Part shown: piece by piece, positions 35,166 to 43,651 of the stretch
Layout: the number at the start of each line of letters is the position of its first letter
How positions within the stretch are numbered: position 1 is the stretch's first letter
Assembly (NCBI GenBank): GCA_029775965.1
Contig: JARVJU010000001.1
Span: 1 to 64,000, forward strand
Source: Nitrososphaeria archaeon
GTDB taxonomy: Archaea; Thermoproteota; Nitrososphaeria; Conexivisphaerales; DTJL01
Length of the DNA stretch: 64,000 nucleotides
Direction of reading: 5' to 3'
Made by a program: the position numbers and the translations under genes
The notes under the pieces: generated by a model
What the model was told of the DNA's origin: nothing
Database searches by the model: none
The model's input: the letters and a program-made list of their open reading frames with translations, nothing else

Positions 35166-36133
35166 CTTTTTTGACCATCCCTATTCATCGCTGCGAGTTC
35201 TGCCAAAAGTGCGCTCAACTGTATTTCAGGATGTGCTCCTTCTATCAGCCTGTAATCGTATTCAGCAATCAACTTTGCCAGATTAGCATGATCTATTCCT
35301 TTGATGCTATAGGTATCTTCGTTGATGTACTTGAGAATGTCCACCTCTGATATTCCATAAACGAACATGAGCTCCAAAAGGATTTCTCTTGCCTTTGAAA
35401 ATTCTCCTTTTACAGCTAGCTCCACCATCCTTTTCACATCGCTTCTTTTTGATGTTGCAAATACTCTTTTTACGCTCTGCTCGTCCACAGCCCCCAGTGA
35501 GCTGAGCGCCTGCAGCTGATTGATTGCAAGTCGAAGGTCACCAGAGCTCAGCTCATAAAGTGTAGCCAGTGCTTCTTTTTCGTACTTTACCTTTTCTTTC
35601 CTGCATATTCCTTCCAGATAGTTTGTAACATCTTCTTTCGAGAATCTTATGAACCTGAATATAGCGCATCTACTCTGAATAGGTTCTATTATATTGCTGG
35701 AGTAATTTGCTGTAAGTATGAACCTTGTTCCAGACGAAAATTCCTCCATTATTCTTCTAAGCGCTGTCTGAGCATCTGCAGTCATACTATCTGCTTCATC
35801 CAAAAGCACAATTCTAAAGGGTACACCTGCCCTCTTATCTGTATGACTGGCAAAGATCTTTATCCTCTCTCTGATCGTATCAATTCCTCTTTCATCAGAA
35901 GCATTGAGCTCCAGCGAAAAATCCTTCCAGTAGTCTCCAAGTATTTCTTTTATCACAACCAATGCTGTAGTTGTCTTACCCGAGCCAGGCGGACCTGTAA
36001 AAAGAAGGTGAGGTATGTCCTCTGGTTTTTTCAGCAGCGCCTGAAGTCTGATTAATGCTTCTTTTTGGTTTACCATATCAGCCAGGCTTTTCGGTCTGTA
36101 CTTTTCAACCCACATGAGTGGCTGTGCTGACAT
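35162..36133 (-). CDS. rfcS: Replication factor C small subunit
   Basis: This 323-residue clamp loader ATPase has Walker A GPPGSGKTT, Walker B VLLDEADS and the SRC arginine-finger motif in IQSRCAIFRF. RfcS forms four of the five positions in the archaeal loader that puts PCNA on DNA; the large subunit gene is at 47596-48792. It is divergent from the GINS-MCM operon across about 110 bp, which probably contains both promoters. Confidence 0.96.
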   Translation of the reverse strand: MSAQPLMWVEKYRPKSLADMVNQKEALIRLQALLKKPEDIPHLLFTGPPGSGKTTTALVVIKEILGDYWKDFSLELNASDERGIDTIRERIKIFASHTDKRAGVPFRIVLLDEADSMTADAQTALRRIMEEFSSGTRFILTANYSSNIIEPIQSRCAIFRFIRFSKEDVTNYLEGICRKEKVKYEKEALATLYELSSGDLRLAINQLQALSSLGAVDEQSVKRVFATSKRSDVKRMVELAVKGEFSKAREILLELMFVYGISEVDILKYINEDTYSIKGIDHANLAKLIAEYDYRLIEGAHPEIQLSALLAELAAMNRDGQKS

Positions 36134-36242
36134 AGCTTTATCACGCTCTGAAATACAACAGGGGATATAAAATCGTACTTATGAATAGTGCTGCAGGTAA
36201 TAATTAATTAACCCCATGTCTTTAAGTGGTTAGTCTGCAGAC

Positions 36243-36791
36243 TTGTCCAAAGAAACGTTGAGTCAATTCATGACTTACCTCAAGAATAGAGAGAGGTCAT
36301 TCTTAATGACCCCGGTAAAGGTAACTGCAAGAAAGGATATACCAGAGGCCAGACTTACTACCTTCACCCTTCCTGAACTGAAGGAAGGCAGCAGTATAGA
36401 GGTGCCTAGATGGGTTGCAGAAACGCTGGAGGAGAACGGCTTTGCAACAAGGGAAGAAGAAAGTGTAGAATCAGAACTGAACAGGGCACTTCAAAGGGAA
36501 AGGCTCCAGGGTTCTACACAGCTTTCTCCTATCAAGAGTGATTTCTACCTGAGGCTGAAGAGGTACCTTGTATTGATGAGGAAAAGAGGAAAGGCTGATC
36601 CGTATTACAACAAGCTCCTGTCCACAGCTTCTAGTCTGATAACTCTCAGACTTAGCAAGATGGTTGTCCTTGTCGGGCTAACATCTCAGCCAGAGCCTTA
36701 TTCTCTTCTCTCGCCTGAGGAGCTTGCTCTCTTCAGGGAGATCAAGGAGTTGGTTCTGCTTTGGAGAAATATGACACTGGAAGGTGATTAG
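36243..36791 (+). CDS. GINS complex subunit (Gins15/51-like)
   Basis: This is a 182-residue protein starting at TTG. A helical A-domain (LKRYLVLMRKRGKADPYYNKLLSTASSL) and a small beta B-domain with LTTFTLPELKEGSSIEVPRWVAETLEENG are visible. GINS holds MCM and the Cdc45/GAN homologue together in the archaeal replicative helicase. The gene sits immediately before mcm, the classic archaeal arrangement. Identification rests on context as well as sequence. Confidence 0.8.
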   Translation: MSKETLSQFMTYLKNRERSFLMTPVKVTARKDIPEARLTTFTLPELKEGSSIEVPRWVAETLEENGFATREEESVESELNRALQRERLQGSTQLSPIKSDFYLRLKRYLVLMRKRGKADPYYNKLLSTASSLITLRLSKMVVLVGLTSQPEPYSLLSPEELALFREIKELVLLWRNMTLEGD

Positions 36792-36792
36792 C

Positions 36793-39700
36793 ATGGCAGG
36801 GCAATCTGCTGGTAGTATTACAGAGCAACTTGACCTATTTCTAAGAAGTTTCAGGTCCTCTGATGGTTCCATCAAATACATTTCAAGAATAGACAGGATG
36901 ATTGCTGATGGCGGTTCTTCCGTAATAATAGATTATGAAGACCTACTTTCCTTTGATGCTGAACTTGCAACAGTACTTATAGAGAACCCTGACAACATTC
37001 TGAGATATTTCAGAGATGCAGCCATTCAGGTTGTAAGAACGGAGAATCTCTCCTATGCTGAGAGGGTAGAAGATCAGCTGCAGGTCAGGATATCCGGCCT
37101 CATAGACAGATTGCCTCTAAGGGGGGTCTCAGCCAAGTACCTTGACAGGCTTGTTTCAATAAGCGGCATGGTTGTCAGAACATCCGAAGTCAAGCCAAGG
37201 GCAGTTGTAGCAGCATTTAGAGACCCTCAGGACCATGTGACCCTTGTTGCTCAAACTGGAAACCTGCTCAGGAAGCCTGAAAAGTGCGCTGCATGTGATG
37301 AAACAAGAAACTTCGAACTTGATACTAGGCTCTCAAAATTTACTGATTATCAAATAATACGTCTGCAGGAGCTGCCAGAGGAGCTACCTCCCGGTCAGCT
37401 GCCTCAGTCAATAGATGCAGAATTGCTTGGCGACATAGTAAACAGGGCTAGACCTGGAGACAGGATAATAATAACAGGTATTGTGAGAGCAGATCCTGAG
37501 AGTTCCATAGGTGCTGGTAAGCAGACAGTATTCCGAACAAGACTGGAGACAAACCATGTCGATGTAAGGGGGAAGGAGATGGAGCAGATAACAATAACAC
37601 CTGAAGATGAAGCTGCAATAAAGAAGATAGCTGAATCTCCCACAGCATACGAAGACCTTGTCAGGTCTGTCTGTCCAACCATATTTGGTTTTGAGACTCA
37701 GAAAGAAGCCGCACTGCTCGTACTTGTAGGAGCACCCCAAAGGGCTCTACCCGACCAAACGACGATCAGGGGAGACCTGAACCTCCTCCTTGTTGGTGAT
37801 CCTGGATGCCTTGTGTATGATGAGAGGGTTGTCTTATCTGATGGTGCAATAGTCAAGATAGGGGAGCTGGGTAATGAGCATTTACAGAAGATAGATGTAA
37901 AGCTGTTATCAGATGCATCAGGCAGGAGTGATGATGCAACAACATTTCATGTTTACAAAGGGCAAAAGGTCATGGAGGTGATAACGGAAACAGGTAAAAG
38001 TATCAAGGGCACATACAATCACCCTCTGCTAACAGTAGCATATGTGAACGGATTGAAAAGGTATGAATGGAGAAGACTGGATGAGCTCAGAATAGGAGAC
38101 AGAGTAGTTACAGTCAGCAGACTGCCATGCAGAATAAAGAACTATATTTCCTCATCTTTCGTGCAATATTCTGATAATGAATCCATCCGTCTGCCTGATA
38201 CTGTAACACCATTGCTCGGCTCATTCCTTGGATACATGACTGGCAAGGGTTATGTAAATGAGCATAATTTCACCTTTGGAGTAATATCAACAGATACAAA
38301 GTATGATGATGGATTTGTAAGTTTGACAAGGAAGATCTTCGGCCTTGAACCTGTTAAGCATGGAAGAATTATAGAGTTCTCCAGCAAAAATGTATCTGCT
38401 AACATAAGGTTCCTAATCCAGAAGCGTGTTCCTGAGCTTATCTTAAGGTCAGGAAACAAAGTTGTATCCAGCTATCTCCTCTGGCTTTACAGAGCTGCAG
38501 GAAGAATCTCTGGCAATAGTGATCATAAGGCAATCCTCCTCCATTCCGAGAATACAGAGCTGCTAAGGGATGTACAGCTTCTTCTTTTAAGGTTCGGAAT
38601 CAGGTCAAAAATATCAGGCTGTGAGCTTATGATAACAGACCTGGCTTCAGCTAAGAAATTCTCTCGTAATATTGGTCTTTTATCCAAGAGGGAGCTGAAG
38701 GGTTTCTGCGAAGAGTCATTCCTGCCTGATTCTGAAAGAATAGAAAAGGTGATCAAAGATGTTGAATATGCTGATGTCTACGATGTAGAAGTACCAGCTA
38801 CCCATATGTTTATAGCTAATGGTATAATATCACATAATACTGCTAAAAGCGAACTTCTCAAGTATATAGCAAGATTAGCTCCCAGAGGTCTTTATACCAC
38901 TGGAAGAGGAAGCACAGCAGCTGGTCTGTGCGTCAGTGGTGACACATTGCTTGTTACCTCAAACGGCATAAAAGCTATCAAGGATGTTGTGGAAGAGCAG
39001 CTGCATGGCAAGGAATTAAAAAAGACAGATGGAATAACAGTTTGCGATAATCCTGGCACTGTTGGTTTGGTAATACCATCCCTTGCAGAGCAATTCAGAT
39101 ATCTTGAGCTGGATCGTTCTTTGGTTGCTCTGAAGACACTTTCCCTGGAATCATTCAAGGCTGGCAAGGCAACACAGTTTTACAGGATCAAGGCTCAAAA
39201 GGTAATAAGGATAAAGACAGAGCTGGGCAAATCTTTAGCCTTAACAGCAGAAACACAAATTATGTGTTATGACATATCTAATGGTACCTGCTTCTGGAAA
39301 CGTGCTGACGAAATTAGAGCTGGAGATCATCTGATCTTTTCGACCAAGCTTCCTGAACTTGCAAGCAATATGTTCAAACCTGTTGAATTTATTGATGACT
39401 CTGATTTCATAGTCATGCAGAAGAGTAAAATTGAACAACTGCTTGCATCTGTCAAAATAAGCTCTGAAGAATCAGGAAGTGCTAATTGTATTCAAGGGTA
39501 CAGGCAATACAGCAGGAGAAAGGATCTATTGCTTGTAAGGCTGAAGGATATTAAACTGGCCTGTAAAAGATTTGGTCTGAATCTGGAGGAGATGCTCGGG
39601 TCAAAGATTCTTGTAGTATCTTGCATTGGCAATCGCAAACAGGTAGAGTGGAGTATTCCAAGCGAAGCTGATGGTATAATGGAATTCCTGGGATACTTTT

Positions 39701-42700
39701 ACTCTCGCGGCTCTTTGAGTCTGGACAAAAAGAAGGGAGAATTTGTCACATTTTCAAGCAGAAAGTATGCTGATTGCAGAAAATTTGCAAAGGAAGCTGC
39801 AAGGCTCTTTAATGTTAAAGCAATAATAAAGCAAAATGCAGGGCACTTTACAGCAGTATTGCACAACAGAACAATCGCCTTGATTCTAGCACATTATGGC
39901 CTATCTCAAGAATATGATTCATCTTTCATAAACAATGCACTAACTGCTGCTCCAAACAGATTATTATCTGCCTTCCTGCGCGGATTCTTTTCTGGCAGTA
40001 AATGCATCTTTGGTAGAGGGTTCATCTCTTTAAATGTAAATGGTGAGGCAGCAAGACAGGTGGACCTATTGCTTCAGAGGTTCGGTATCATATCAAGTCT
40101 TCATGAAAGAAATTGTAAGAATAAAGATAAGCCTGGCAGAACAGAAGAACTTTACGAAATCAGAATATCTGATAGAGAATCTCTCAATTTGTTTGCATCC
40201 AGTATTGGCTTCTCAGCTAAGAAGAGAAATACTGCATTACAAAGGTCTATCAGCAGGAAGAATGACTCTGAATCTCATACCAGTTTTGTTAGGGCTGGAG
40301 AGAGCAGCATAGCTTTGCCCGTGCTTGAGATAAATGCAGAGCAGGCTGATACAGTTTATGACATAACTGTGGAAGAATCCCATGCATTCCTGGCAAATGG
40401 ATTCGTTGTGCATAACACTGCTGCTGTGGTCAAGGAGAAAAATGGCTTGATGATGCTCGAAGCTGGAGCAGTTGTACTTGCTGACCTGGGTGTTGCATGC
40501 CTATTGCCTGAGACACCTATAGTGTACAATGACAAAATAGTAAAGATAGAGGATATAGCAAAATACGCATCTTTCGAACCAGCAATATCAAAGGGAGAAA
40601 AGGTGGAGGTAGGCTTAGCAACTGGACTGGTATATTCTTTTGATGCAGATGATAAATTCACCAAAGAAACGATAGCCACTGTGATCAGGAGAAAATGGTA
40701 CAATGGTGAAATTATATCCTTTAAGCTGAAGACAGGAGACATATTGAGAGTTACACCTGATCATATGCTGCTGGAGGGTAGCAAGATAGCATGGAGACAG
40801 GCATCTGAATTCAAAGTAGGTGAATCCATAATCTCTCCTCTTACTTTACCTGCTACGGAGCAGAAGACGTGGATATGGGATCTGCTACCAGATGATTTCC
40901 TGGTAAACCTTACAGAAGATGGAAAGATCAACCTTGCTACAGTACTTGGCAGACCGCCTGAGACAATACAATCTTCGATTCTTCTTAAAGAGCTCAAAAC
41001 TCTGATCCGCCAAGCGGGGATGGAGGAGATATGGAGGCAAAGAATAAACACATACTGCACGACCGGGCTCATAGAACCATTCCTAACTCCAGAAGTATCC
41101 TATGAAGTCGGTTACCAAGGCTCGATTCAGGATCCTAACCATCAATCTGCAGATAATAGTCTGCGCAGCAAGACTGTTAAGAGTATAGCTGATAAGATGT
41201 TTTCAAATTCCATGTCATACCTTCTCTCCTTAAACACGGATAACCTTTCATCCTTCTTTGCTGGACTGATGGATGCATCTGGTTTCGACCCAGACTCCAG
41301 TATTCTTTACAGGAGTAAAGATAAAATGTCATGTACCAACATTGCACTTGTATCAAGAAGGCTGGGTATACTTGCAACAGTAGAAGATGGCGATGAGAAT
41401 GTGGTCAAGATAGATACAATAATAGATCATAGCCTGTTTGGTAAAGTAGAAGGAAAGCTAAGAAGACTGAAGATATTCCATGGCGATAGATATTCAGCCC
41501 TTTTCGTTAACGAAGCATCCTCTTCACAGCAGAATGCTTCCCTGACTGCACTCGAGGGTTACTTTCTTAATTCCATAGTATCTATTTCAAAGGAGAAGTA
41601 TGAAGGCTATGTATATGACCTTCACGTTCCACAATTTCATAATTATATAGCAAGTGGAGTGGTTGTAGAGAACTGTATAGATGAATTCGATAAGATGAGA
41701 CCTGAAGACAGGGGAGTACTGCATGAAGTTATGGAGCAGCAGTCTTACCATCCATCTACAGAGATTGAGCTTGCATCAGGGAGAAGAGTGAGAATAGGGG
41801 AGTATGTTGAGAATATCTTTGCCTCCATGAAGGGAGAAGTGATTCATGGATTGAACTGTGAGATTATACCATTAAAATCTGGTGAAGCCATATACTCATA
41901 TGACTTTGAATCGATGCATCCTAGATTAACCAGAATAAGCAGGGTGAGCAGGCATTTTGCCCCAGATACCTTTGTGAAGATAGAATTTTCAAACGGCAGA
42001 AGCATAATAGTCACACCGGAGCATCCCATATTCATTTATCAAAATGAAAGGATAGAAATTGTAAGGGCGGATGAAGTGAGGGAATTTTCGTTGATTCCAG
42101 CTCTGCTTCAGCTTAATGTTGAAGGAAGTTACACATATGCTAGGGAAAGTCTGGAAAGAATAACCATAGTAAGAAAGGAAATTGTACAAAACAAAGGTGT
42201 ATATGCTACAGACTGGGTCTATGATGTTACAGTAGAACCATTCCACAATTTCATAGCTGATGGTATTATACTGCATAATACAGTTTCTGTAGCAAAAGGT
42301 GGAATAGTAGCAACTCTCAACGCAAGAACATCCATAGTGGCTGCTGCAAACCCTTTGCTCGGCAGGTATGATCCGTACAAGAATATATACGAGAATGTCA
42401 ATCTTCCCATACCTCTTCTCTCTGTAGGTCCTGATGAAGAAATAGTTGTCAGAAAGGATGGTAAAACAATGCTATTACCAATAGCAAAACTGGTGGATGG
42501 CTTCTACAATGGTAAGGATGAAGGTTTCCCAGTAAGTGTTAGAGGCTTGCAAATAGCATGCATGGATGAGAATCTAAATGTTGTCTGGGGTGATCTTGCA
42601 TATGTCTTCAGGCACAGGGCAGAGGGAAGACACTTCAGGGTCTTCTATGGCAAAAAAGACCTGATTCTTACAGCCGGGCATTGTGTCTACACAGTTCATG

Positions 42701-43623
42701 AAGGAAGAATAATTCTGAAGCAAACTTCACAGCTGAAGGTTGGAGACCTCCTTCTGGTCAGCGATAAATCATTTGAAACAGATAGCATGGAAAATGTTGC
42801 AGAAGGAAACAATCAGATTGCTGTCATGGCACAAAAGATCTCCGGTCTGCATTATGAGCCTATAAAGAAGATTCAAGAGCTTGCTGAGGATGAGAATCCT
42901 GAATTTGTGTACGACCTTTCCGTTCCTGGGCTGGAGAATTTCCTGGCCGATGGTGTCGTCTGTCACAACACAAGGTTTGATACCATATTTATTGTGAGGG
43001 ACAACCCTGATAGAGCAATTGATGAAAAGCTTGCTACTCATATACTCGAAACACACAGGAGCAGGCAGTTCGTCTCCCCGCCTCCAATAGATTTTGAATT
43101 GCTGAGAAAATACATTGTATATGCAAAGAAGATAGAGCCTGTACTGACACCTGAAGCAGAGAAAAGATTGCTGGAATTTTACCTGGAAATGAGGTCGCTA
43201 GGTGCACAGGAAAATATGATCACAGTGACACCAAGACAGCTGGAAACACTGATAAGGCTCAGCACAGCAAGAGCCAGAGTTCTGCTGAGGGATAAGGTGA
43301 CTGAAGAAGATGCTCAGCAGGCCATCTTGCTGATGAGAAAGATGCTGAGTACGGTCGGAATAGATGTGAAGACTGGGAAGATAGACATAGGGGTAATACA
43401 GGGCAGGCCCGCCAGTGAGAGGACATTGATTGACTTAGCGCTTGAAGTATTCAAAGGACTGCAGGGTCCTGAAAGGACGCCTGTGCATGTGAAGACTTTT
43501 GTCGATGCCCTGGAGAAGACAGGAAAATTTAACAGGGAAGAGGCAAGAAAGATGATAAATACATTATACAAGCTGGGCCAGATATATGAAATAAAAACAG
43601 ACTATTACAGCAGAATAGCTTAG
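36793..43623 (+). CDS. mcm: Replicative helicase MCM interrupted by five inteins
   Basis: The frame codes about 2,276 residues from the ATG at 36793; a GTG at 36784 is also in frame. Removing five inteins leaves a normal MCM of about 682 residues. It has an N-terminal domain with a single CAAC pair, an AAA+ core with Walker A GDPG-TAKS, Walker B ACIDEFDKM and the arginine-finger RFD, and a C-terminal winged helix. MCM unwinds DNA at the fork. Insertions lie in Walker A, after STAAGL, in Walker B, after EQQ and in LL-TRFD. All five must splice for activity. Downstream hel308 follows after 28 bp. Confidence 0.96.
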   Translation: MAGQSAGSITEQLDLFLRSFRSSDGSIKYISRIDRMIADGGSSVIIDYEDLLSFDAELATVLIENPDNILRYFRDAAIQVVRTENLSYAERVEDQLQVRISGLIDRLPLRGVSAKYLDRLVSISGMVVRTSEVKPRAVVAAFRDPQDHVTLVAQTGNLLRKPEKCAACDETRNFELDTRLSKFTDYQIIRLQELPEELPPGQLPQSIDAELLGDIVNRARPGDRIIITGIVRADPESSIGAGKQTVFRTRLETNHVDVRGKEMEQITITPEDEAAIKKIAESPTAYEDLVRSVCPTIFGFETQKEAALLVLVGAPQRALPDQTTIRGDLNLLLVGDPGCLVYDERVVLSDGAIVKIGELGNEHLQKIDVKLLSDASGRSDDATTFHVYKGQKVMEVITETGKSIKGTYNHPLLTVAYVNGLKRYEWRRLDELRIGDRVVTVSRLPCRIKNYISSSFVQYSDNESIRLPDTVTPLLGSFLGYMTGKGYVNEHNFTFGVISTDTKYDDGFVSLTRKIFGLEPVKHGRIIEFSSKNVSANIRFLIQKRVPELILRSGNKVVSSYLLWLYRAAGRISGNSDHKAILLHSENTELLRDVQLLLLRFGIRSKISGCELMITDLASAKKFSRNIGLLSKRELKGFCEESFLPDSERIEKVIKDVEYADVYDVEVPATHMFIANGIISHNTAKSELLKYIARLAPRGLYTTGRGSTAAGLCVSGDTLLVTSNGIKAIKDVVEEQLHGKELKKTDGITVCDNPGTVGLVIPSLAEQFRYLELDRSLVALKTLSLESFKAGKATQFYRIKAQKVIRIKTELGKSLALTAETQIMCYDISNGTCFWKRADEIRAGDHLIFSTKLPELASNMFKPVEFIDDSDFIVMQKSKIEQLLASVKISSEESGSANCIQGYRQYSRRKDLLLVRLKDIKLACKRFGLNLEEMLGSKILVVSCIGNRKQVEWSIPSEADGIMEFLGYFYSRGSLSLDKKKGEFVTFSSRKYADCRKFAKEAARLFNVKAIIKQNAGHFTAVLHNRTIALILAHYGLSQEYDSSFINNALTAAPNRLLSAFLRGFFSGSKCIFGRGFISLNVNGEAARQVDLLLQRFGIISSLHERNCKNKDKPGRTEELYEIRISDRESLNLFASSIGFSAKKRNTALQRSISRKNDSESHTSFVRAGESSIALPVLEINAEQADTVYDITVEESHAFLANGFVVHNTAAVVKEKNGLMMLEAGAVVLADLGVACLLPETPIVYNDKIVKIEDIAKYASFEPAISKGEKVEVGLATGLVYSFDADDKFTKETIATVIRRKWYNGEIISFKLKTGDILRVTPDHMLLEGSKIAWRQASEFKVGESIISPLTLPATEQKTWIWDLLPDDFLVNLTEDGKINLATVLGRPPETIQSSILLKELKTLIRQAGMEEIWRQRINTYCTTGLIEPFLTPEVSYEVGYQGSIQDPNHQSADNSLRSKTVKSIADKMFSNSMSYLLSLNTDNLSSFFAGLMDASGFDPDSSILYRSKDKMSCTNIALVSRRLGILATVEDGDENVVKIDTIIDHSLFGKVEGKLRRLKIFHGDRYSALFVNEASSSQQNASLTALEGYFLNSIVSISKEKYEGYVYDLHVPQFHNYIASGVVVENCIDEFDKMRPEDRGVLHEVMEQQSYHPSTEIELASGRRVRIGEYVENIFASMKGEVIHGLNCEIIPLKSGEAIYSYDFESMHPRLTRISRVSRHFAPDTFVKIEFSNGRSIIVTPEHPIFIYQNERIEIVRADEVREFSLIPALLQLNVEGSYTYARESLERITIVRKEIVQNKGVYATDWVYDVTVEPFHNFIADGIILHNTVSVAKGGIVATLNARTSIVAAANPLLGRYDPYKNIYENVNLPIPLLSVGPDEEIVVRKDGKTMLLPIAKLVDGFYNGKDEGFPVSVRGLQIACMDENLNVVWGDLAYVFRHRAEGRHFRVFYGKKDLILTAGHCVYTVHEGRIILKQTSQLKVGDLLLVSDKSFETDSMENVAEGNNQIAVMAQKISGLHYEPIKKIQELAEDENPEFVYDLSVPGLENFLADGVVCHNTRFDTIFIVRDNPDRAIDEKLATHILETHRSRQFVSPPPIDFELLRKYIVYAKKIEPVLTPEAEKRLLEFYLEMRSLGAQENMITVTPRQLETLIRLSTARARVLLRDKVTEEDAQQAILLMRKMLSTVGIDVKTGKIDIGVIQGRPASERTLIDLALEVFKGLQGPERTPVHVKTFVDALEKTGKFNREEARKMINTLYKLGQIYEIKTDYYSRIA
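37807..38838 (+). other. MCM intein 1 (Walker A site, 344 aa)
   Basis: Starts with Cys (CLVYDERVVLSDG), ends with SHN and is followed by Thr, splitting GDPG and TAKS. The block B motif is TYNHPLLTV; block F is VYDVEVPATHMFIANG. Two LAGLIDADG-like helices are present (LGSFLGYMTGKGYV and SSYLLWLYRAAGRI), but the catalytic acidic residues appear as K and A. The homing endonuclease is therefore probably inactive while splicing residues are complete. Confidence 0.93.
38929..40416 (+). other. MCM intein 2 (STAAGL/TAAVV site, 496 aa)
   Basis: Starts with CVSGDTLLVTSNGIK, ends VHN and is followed by Thr. Block F reads VYDITVEESHAFLANG. The block B region is LTAETQIMC, where the usual TxxH His is replaced by Gln, a notable change for N-terminal splicing. 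LAGLIDADG helices are degenerate (FLGYFYSRGSLSLD, SAFLRGFFSGSKCI). It is the longest intein of the five and contains an extra insert before the endonuclease part. Confidence 0.92.
40498..41673 (+). other. MCM intein 3 (Walker B site, 392 aa)
   Basis: Starts with CLLPETPIVYNDK, ends VVEN and is followed by extein Cys, splitting DLGVA and CIDEFDKM. Block B is VTPDHMLLE; block F is VYDLHVPQFHNYIASG. The penultimate residue is Glu rather than the usual His. One LAGLIDADG-like helix remains (FFAGLMDASGFD, with Ser where the second Asp is expected). Confidence 0.93.
41743..42279 (+). other. MCM intein 4 (Ser1 mini-intein, 179 aa)
   Basis: Inserted between MEQQ and TVSVAKGG. The first residue is Ser (SYHPSTEIELASGRR), block B is VTPEHPIFIY, block F is VYDVTVEPFHNFIADG, and it ends LHN before Thr. 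There is no room for a homing endonuclease. Ser at position 1 is a rarer nucleophile than Cys. Confidence 0.92.
42421..42969 (+). other. MCM intein 5 (Ser1 mini-intein at the arginine finger, 183 aa)
   Basis: Inserted between IPLL and TRFDTIF. The first residue is Ser (SVGPDEEIVVRKDG). Block B is LTAGHCVYT. Block F is VYDLSVPGLENFLADG, with Glu where His is usual, and it ends CHN before Thr. No endonuclease is present. The boundary is inferred from the conserved LPIPLL-(S/T)RFD motif of MCM. Confidence 0.9.
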
Positions 43624-43651
43624 CTTTATTAGATAAGTGTTAATCTGACAA

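Noticed and set aside
42421-42969. Insertion 5 starting at the preceding Ile (IPLL)
   Set aside because: IPLL belongs to the conserved MCM segment before RFD, so the intein more likely begins at the Ser.
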